The notes under the pieces: model-generated
The model's input: only the letters and a program-made list of their open reading frames with translations
Database searches by the model: none
Told to the model about the DNA's origin: nothing
Program-made: the position numbers and the translations under genes
In this document: in pieces, positions 12,963 through 15,989 of the stretch
Numbering within the stretch: position 1 is the first letter of the stretch
Layout: the number at the start of each line of letters is the position of its first letter
NCBI GenBank assembly: GCA_016764015.1
Contig: JAESSR010000130.1
Span: forward strand, 1-15,989
Direction of reading: 5' to 3'
Source of the DNA: Phycisphaerales bacterium
GTDB taxonomy: Bacteria; Planctomycetota; Phycisphaerae; Phycisphaerales; UBA1924
DNA length: 15,989 bases

Positions 12963-14318
12963 TCATGGGCCGCGTCGGCGGAAACGACGAAGGTCGGCCA
13001 TCAGGGTCTGGATTTCTGATTCCCAGTAGGTGACATCAATCGCTTCTGCGAAACGCCCATCAACCATTGAAGGCATGTTGAGCTTCTGTGCTTCCTTGAG
13101 GTAGCGTTTGTAGCTGCCCAGGTGCTTGCGCATCGCTTGGAGTGTTGCGCCGCGTTGCATGATGTACTGGTCATTGTACAAGTAAGCCTGCTCAGATTTG
13201 AACCCACGGATGGTTGCGTTGAGTCGATCTTCGAGGCGCTTTGATTTCTTCACTGCTTTTTCGAAGATTTCAGTGCCGACATCTCCAGCGGAGTCCCATT
13301 TCTCGATTCCTTGGACCTGAGCCCATTCTTCGAGCGTTTTTCCATCGGGCATGGCATCGACGATGCCGTACTTGATCGCTTTTTTGGCGGTGAGGGTCAG
13401 GACAGAGTCTGGCCCGTCGATGGTCTCATACCCTCTTGGAAGCCCCTCAGTGGAGTCTGAGAAGACCCACTCGCCATCCTCTTGATGGGCGTAGATCGAA
13501 GCGGAGGAGAGGATCATCGCACGGACGAGGTATCCTGAGTGCCCGTTGGCGTCTGCGGTGCTTTCGAGCTTGGCCGACATAATCGAGTTCATCTTGAGAT
13601 CAACCTCAGCGGACCCGGTCGCGTTTTTGGTGTATCCCACAGCCCCGCCAAAGTCGGATCCGGGTGCCATCGTGATGGTATCGCACATAAACGAAGGCCA
13701 GATCGAGGCGCTGATCGCGGATTCGATCAGCATGTGCATCTTAAACTCGCCTTGGTGTTCTTTCATGATCGCAACGATGTCGTTGGCACACCAGAGGGCG
13801 CCGCCGCCGGAGTTGATGCGGAAGACGACATCGGTGACGCCGTTTTCTTTGGCCCATTCGAGCGAGTCCGCGACGCCGCCGGGGTAAATTTCCTTGCCGA
13901 ATCCGCCCTTGAGGGGGACCTCCATCACCAGGTTGTAGCCATCGCGTTTGAGCACAGCGTTTGTTTCTTCGATCTCGACGGCTGGAAGCCCTTTAATTGA
14001 AGGGATTGAGGTTGTAGAGGGGGTCGTAGTCGCTGGGGATTGGGTATCTCCGATGACGATGGATTTGACCTTGCGTCGATCGAGCTTGAGCCGGGTCGAG
14101 ATGCCGCTGACTTTGGTTTCGATTTCCACACTGCGCCGGGTTTGAGAGACCACATCTCCGGTATAGACGGTGCCGTCGCGCATAATCACTTCATCACCAA
14201 GTGCGAATGCGGAAATGGCACAGAGTGTGCCTGCGATGGCTGCCATACGGATCAAGCCGTGTGTGCTGCGCTTTGTGTGGTGTGGTTTTCTTGTATTTTG
14301 TTTCGTTGATCGTTTCAT
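12963..14318 (-). CDS. Exported ClpP/crotonase-fold protein related to NfeD/SppA serine proteases
   Basis: 451 residues. A basic N-terminus is followed by a hydrophobic core (IRMAAIAGTLCAISAFALGD, 23-42), an export signal. Residues 42-90 form a small beta domain (MRDGTVYTGDVVSQTRRSVE, then KLDRRKVKSIVIG), a type often seen in planctomycete secreted proteins. After a Thr/Ser/Pro linker (91-110) comes the ClpP-like core: VTDVVFRINSGGGALWCAND (161-180) is the oxyanion-type glycine loop and ESAISASIWPSFMCDTITMA (199-218) fits the nucleophile helix, with Ser203 as likely nucleophile. MAPGSDFGGAVGYT and LTLTAKKAIKYGIVDAMP (307-323) match NfeD-family landmarks. The glycine usual after the nucleophile (SAG) is Ser205, so activity is uncertain. 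The membrane NfeD domain is missing; the C-terminus (350-450) is charged and helical. AAGG lies 8 bases before ATG 14318. Divergent from mnmG. Confidence 0.85.
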   Translation of the reverse strand: MKRSTKQNTRKPHHTKRSTHGLIRMAAIAGTLCAISAFALGDEVIMRDGTVYTGDVVSQTRRSVEIETKVSGISTRLKLDRRKVKSIVIGDTQSPATTTPSTTSIPSIKGLPAVEIEETNAVLKRDGYNLVMEVPLKGGFGKEIYPGGVADSLEWAKENGVTDVVFRINSGGGALWCANDIVAIMKEHQGEFKMHMLIESAISASIWPSFMCDTITMAPGSDFGGAVGYTKNATGSAEVDLKMNSIMSAKLESTADANGHSGYLVRAMILSSASIYAHQEDGEWVFSDSTEGLPRGYETIDGPDSVLTLTAKKAIKYGIVDAMPDGKTLEEWAQVQGIEKWDSAGDVGTEIFEKAVKKSKRLEDRLNATIRGFKSEQAYLYNDQYIMQRGATLQAMRKHLGSYKRYLKEAQKLNMPSMVDGRFAEAIDVTYWESEIQTLMADLRRFRRRGP

Positions 14319-14447
14319 GTACCAAGCCTTATGTCAGTATCAGCTATTTGTAATATTCTCTCCTAGCGTATCAGAAAATGTATCTTGTGCCAAGTTCCCA
14401 GAGTGAATTCTGGCGTAGTTTTGTGCTTTGCGGTGCTATTATCTGCG
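14319..14447. promoter_or_regulatory. Divergent intergenic region between the NfeD-like gene and mnmG
   Basis: This AT-rich 129-base gap must hold promoters for both genes. On the minus strand TTGGCA followed after 17 bases by TACGCT is the only -35/-10-like pair I noticed, and it is weak. No operator or stable hairpin stands out. Confidence 0.35.
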
Positions 14448-15989
14448 GTGAAAGCGAAATTTGATGTCATTGTGGTTGGTGGGGGGCATGCTGGGGTCGA
14501 GGCGGCGTGGGCGGCTGCGAACCGATTGGGCACGCCGAGCTCGGTCGCTCTTATCACAATTGATGTTTCAAAGATCGGTGTGATGAGCTGCAACCCTGCA
14601 ATTGGGGGGTTGGCCAAGGGTCAGCTTGTCCGTGAAATTGACGCGATGGGCGGGGTCATGGGGCTGATCGCCGATGCGACGGGGATTCAGTTCAAAGTAC
14701 TTAATACTTCCAAGGGCTCAGCGGTGCATGGGCCACGGTGCCAGTCGGACAATATTGCCTATGCCCGTGTTGCACAAGCACTTATCAACGACCGCCCAGA
14801 GATCGAAGTGATCGAGGGGACGGTTGAAGCGATAATTACGAGTGAATCTGAGGGTAAACCTGTCCAAGGTGTTCGAATTATCCATGATGGGCAGCAGTTC
14901 GAGCTCGAATCCAGCACGGTCATCATCACCACAGGCACCTTTATGCGGGCGTTGATGCACATGGGTGATCAACAGACGCAGGGTGGACGGTTTGGCGAAC
15001 AATCGGCGACGGGGATTTCAAAGTCGCTCAATAAACTCGGATTTGAGCTCGGTCGGCTCAAGACGGGTACGCCGCCGAGATTGGCGATTGAGACTATTGA
15101 TTGGGAGATCCTTGGGGTTGAAGCAGGTGATGCAGATCCAGTCCCGTTCTCAGAACTCACCCCCGATGGTTGGCAGTTCGGGAAAACGGTGTGCGATCGG
15201 TTCCCGTTGATTGAGCAGGTGACTTGCCGACAGTCGAGTACCAATCTGGAAGCTCATGATATTATCCGAGCGAACTTAGATCGTGCCCCGATGTTTACTG
15301 GGCAGATTGAATCGAAAGGACCGCGGTATTGCCCAAGCATCGAGGACAAGGTTGTGCGGTTCCATGAGCGGGATTCACACAGCGTGTTCCTTGAACCCGA
15401 ATCGCATGATTCCAACTGGGTGTACTGCAATGGGATCGCGACGAGCTTGCCGAGTGATGTTCAAGATGAGATCATCAAGCGGATGCCTGGGTGCGCCAAT
15501 GCCAAGATTGTGCAGTATGGGTATGCGGTGGAGTATGACATGGTCCGCCCGCATCAGATTTATACAACCGGGCAAACACGAGCCGTGCGTGGGTTGTTCT
15601 TTGCCGGTCAGATCAACGGCACCAGCGGGTATGAAGAAGCCGCTGCGCAAGGATTGATCGCTGGGCTCAATGCTGCGATGCTTGCCGATGAAGGTGATGA
15701 CTACGAGGGATTTTCGTTTGGACGCGATGAGGCGTACATCGGAGTGCTGATGGATGATCTGGTGACGAAGACACCCAGAGAACCCTACCGGATGTTTACA
15801 AGCCGGGCAGAGCATCGGCTGATGCTGCGGGCGGACAACGCACCCGATCGGCTGACACCGATTGCCCACAAGCTGGGAATGCTGTCTACAAGCGATCTTG
15901 GGCGTCAGCGATGGGAACTCTTTGAGGCACGCACAGAAATACTTGAGCGCGGACGCGAGCTGCTCGGGGATCTGCGTGATGGCGAAAAG
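14448..15989 (+). CDS. mnmG: tRNA uridine-5-carboxymethylaminomethyl modification enzyme MnmG (GidA), N-terminal part
   Basis: With MnmE it installs the carboxymethylaminomethyl group on wobble uridine 34 of several tRNAs, using FAD and methylene-tetrahydrofolate, in the cytoplasm. The frame runs from GTG 14448 to the window end without a stop: 514 of about 620-650 residues. FAD-binding GGGHAGVEAA is at 11-20, and SCNPAIGGLAKGQ at 47-59 has conserved Cys48 (E. coli Cys47). ELGRLKTGTPPRL is near 202-214 and GPRYCPSIEDK at 291-301 has Cys295 (E. coli Cys277). FFAGQINGTSGYEEAAAQGL and FTSRAEHRLMLRADNAPDRL follow. The active cysteines are intact. In-frame GTG 14433 and TTG 14421 are alternative starts; 14448 best fits the family's short lead before FDVIVVGGG. 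No Shine-Dalgarno is evident. mnmE is not in the window. Confidence 0.96.
   Translation, partial: MKAKFDVIVVGGGHAGVEAAWAAANRLGTPSSVALITIDVSKIGVMSCNPAIGGLAKGQLVREIDAMGGVMGLIADATGIQFKVLNTSKGSAVHGPRCQSDNIAYARVAQALINDRPEIEVIEGTVEAIITSESEGKPVQGVRIIHDGQQFELESSTVIITTGTFMRALMHMGDQQTQGGRFGEQSATGISKSLNKLGFELGRLKTGTPPRLAIETIDWEILGVEAGDADPVPFSELTPDGWQFGKTVCDRFPLIEQVTCRQSSTNLEAHDIIRANLDRAPMFTGQIESKGPRYCPSIEDKVVRFHERDSHSVFLEPESHDSNWVYCNGIATSLPSDVQDEIIKRMPGCANAKIVQYGYAVEYDMVRPHQIYTTGQTRAVRGLFFAGQINGTSGYEEAAAQGLIAGLNAAMLADEGDDYEGFSFGRDEAYIGVLMDDLVTKTPREPYRMFTSRAEHRLMLRADNAPDRLTPIAHKLGMLSTSDLGRQRWELFEARTEILERGRELLGDLRDGEK

Noticed and set aside
13539..14000. 153-codon plus-strand frame inside the NfeD-like gene
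   Set aside because: Shadow of the minus-strand gene, which has a signal peptide and ClpP-like motifs.

Overview
The window looks like a chromosomal segment of a planctomycete, most likely of the Phycisphaerae. The basis is a prepilin-like protein with the signal core RRKNAFTLIELLVVIAIIAL followed by LLPALGQAQ, typical of that phylum. A B12-dependent ribonucleotide reductase with a C-terminal zinc ribbon, a non-phototroph CpcT/CpeT-like protein, scarce Shine-Dalgarno sites and dispersed palindromic repeats fit the same picture. This placement is inference from protein style. No rRNA, tRNA, phage gene, transposase or CRISPR array was recognised.

Layout. Bases 1-2382 hold the 3' part of nrdJ (class II ribonucleotide reductase). 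Bases 2383-2856 have no convincing gene but are densely folded and end in a clear intrinsic terminator at 2761-2798, so they probably encode a structured RNA or a structured 3' UTR. Bases 2857-3043 are a MITE-like palindromic repeat. A protein of unknown function follows (3101-3919), then a 125-base leader and mdh (malate dehydrogenase, 4045-5010). The leader contains a three-way-junction fold whose 5' arm can alternatively pair with the mdh ribosome binding site. Two related small membrane proteins lie on the minus strand (5119-5646 and 6076-6723). From 7054 the plus strand carries a secreted CpcT/CpeT-like/FKBP fusion, a zinc-finger-less DnaJ co-chaperone, a polyisoprenyl-phosphate sugar-1-phosphate transferase and a prepilin-like secreted protein (11248-12357). 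Bases 12440-12960 are a repeat nest: a heptamer tandem array inside an inverted repeat, then a nested palindrome. A minus-strand secreted ClpP/NfeD-like protein (12963-14318) is divergent from mnmG (14448 onward, cut by the window end).

Function. This is mostly housekeeping and envelope biology: dNTP synthesis (nrdJ), TCA cycle (mdh), tRNA wobble modification (mnmG), protein folding inside (DnaJ) and outside (FKBP) the cytoplasm, start of an exopolysaccharide (sugar transferase), and secreted or membrane proteins of unclear role. Genes are mostly single units with their own terminators rather than one operon. The most interesting parts are non-coding: the possible translational switch before mdh, the folded RNA region after nrdJ, and three palindromic or tandem repeat elements. 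Among proteins, the CpcT-FKBP fusion and the twin SLGEDA membrane proteins stand out.
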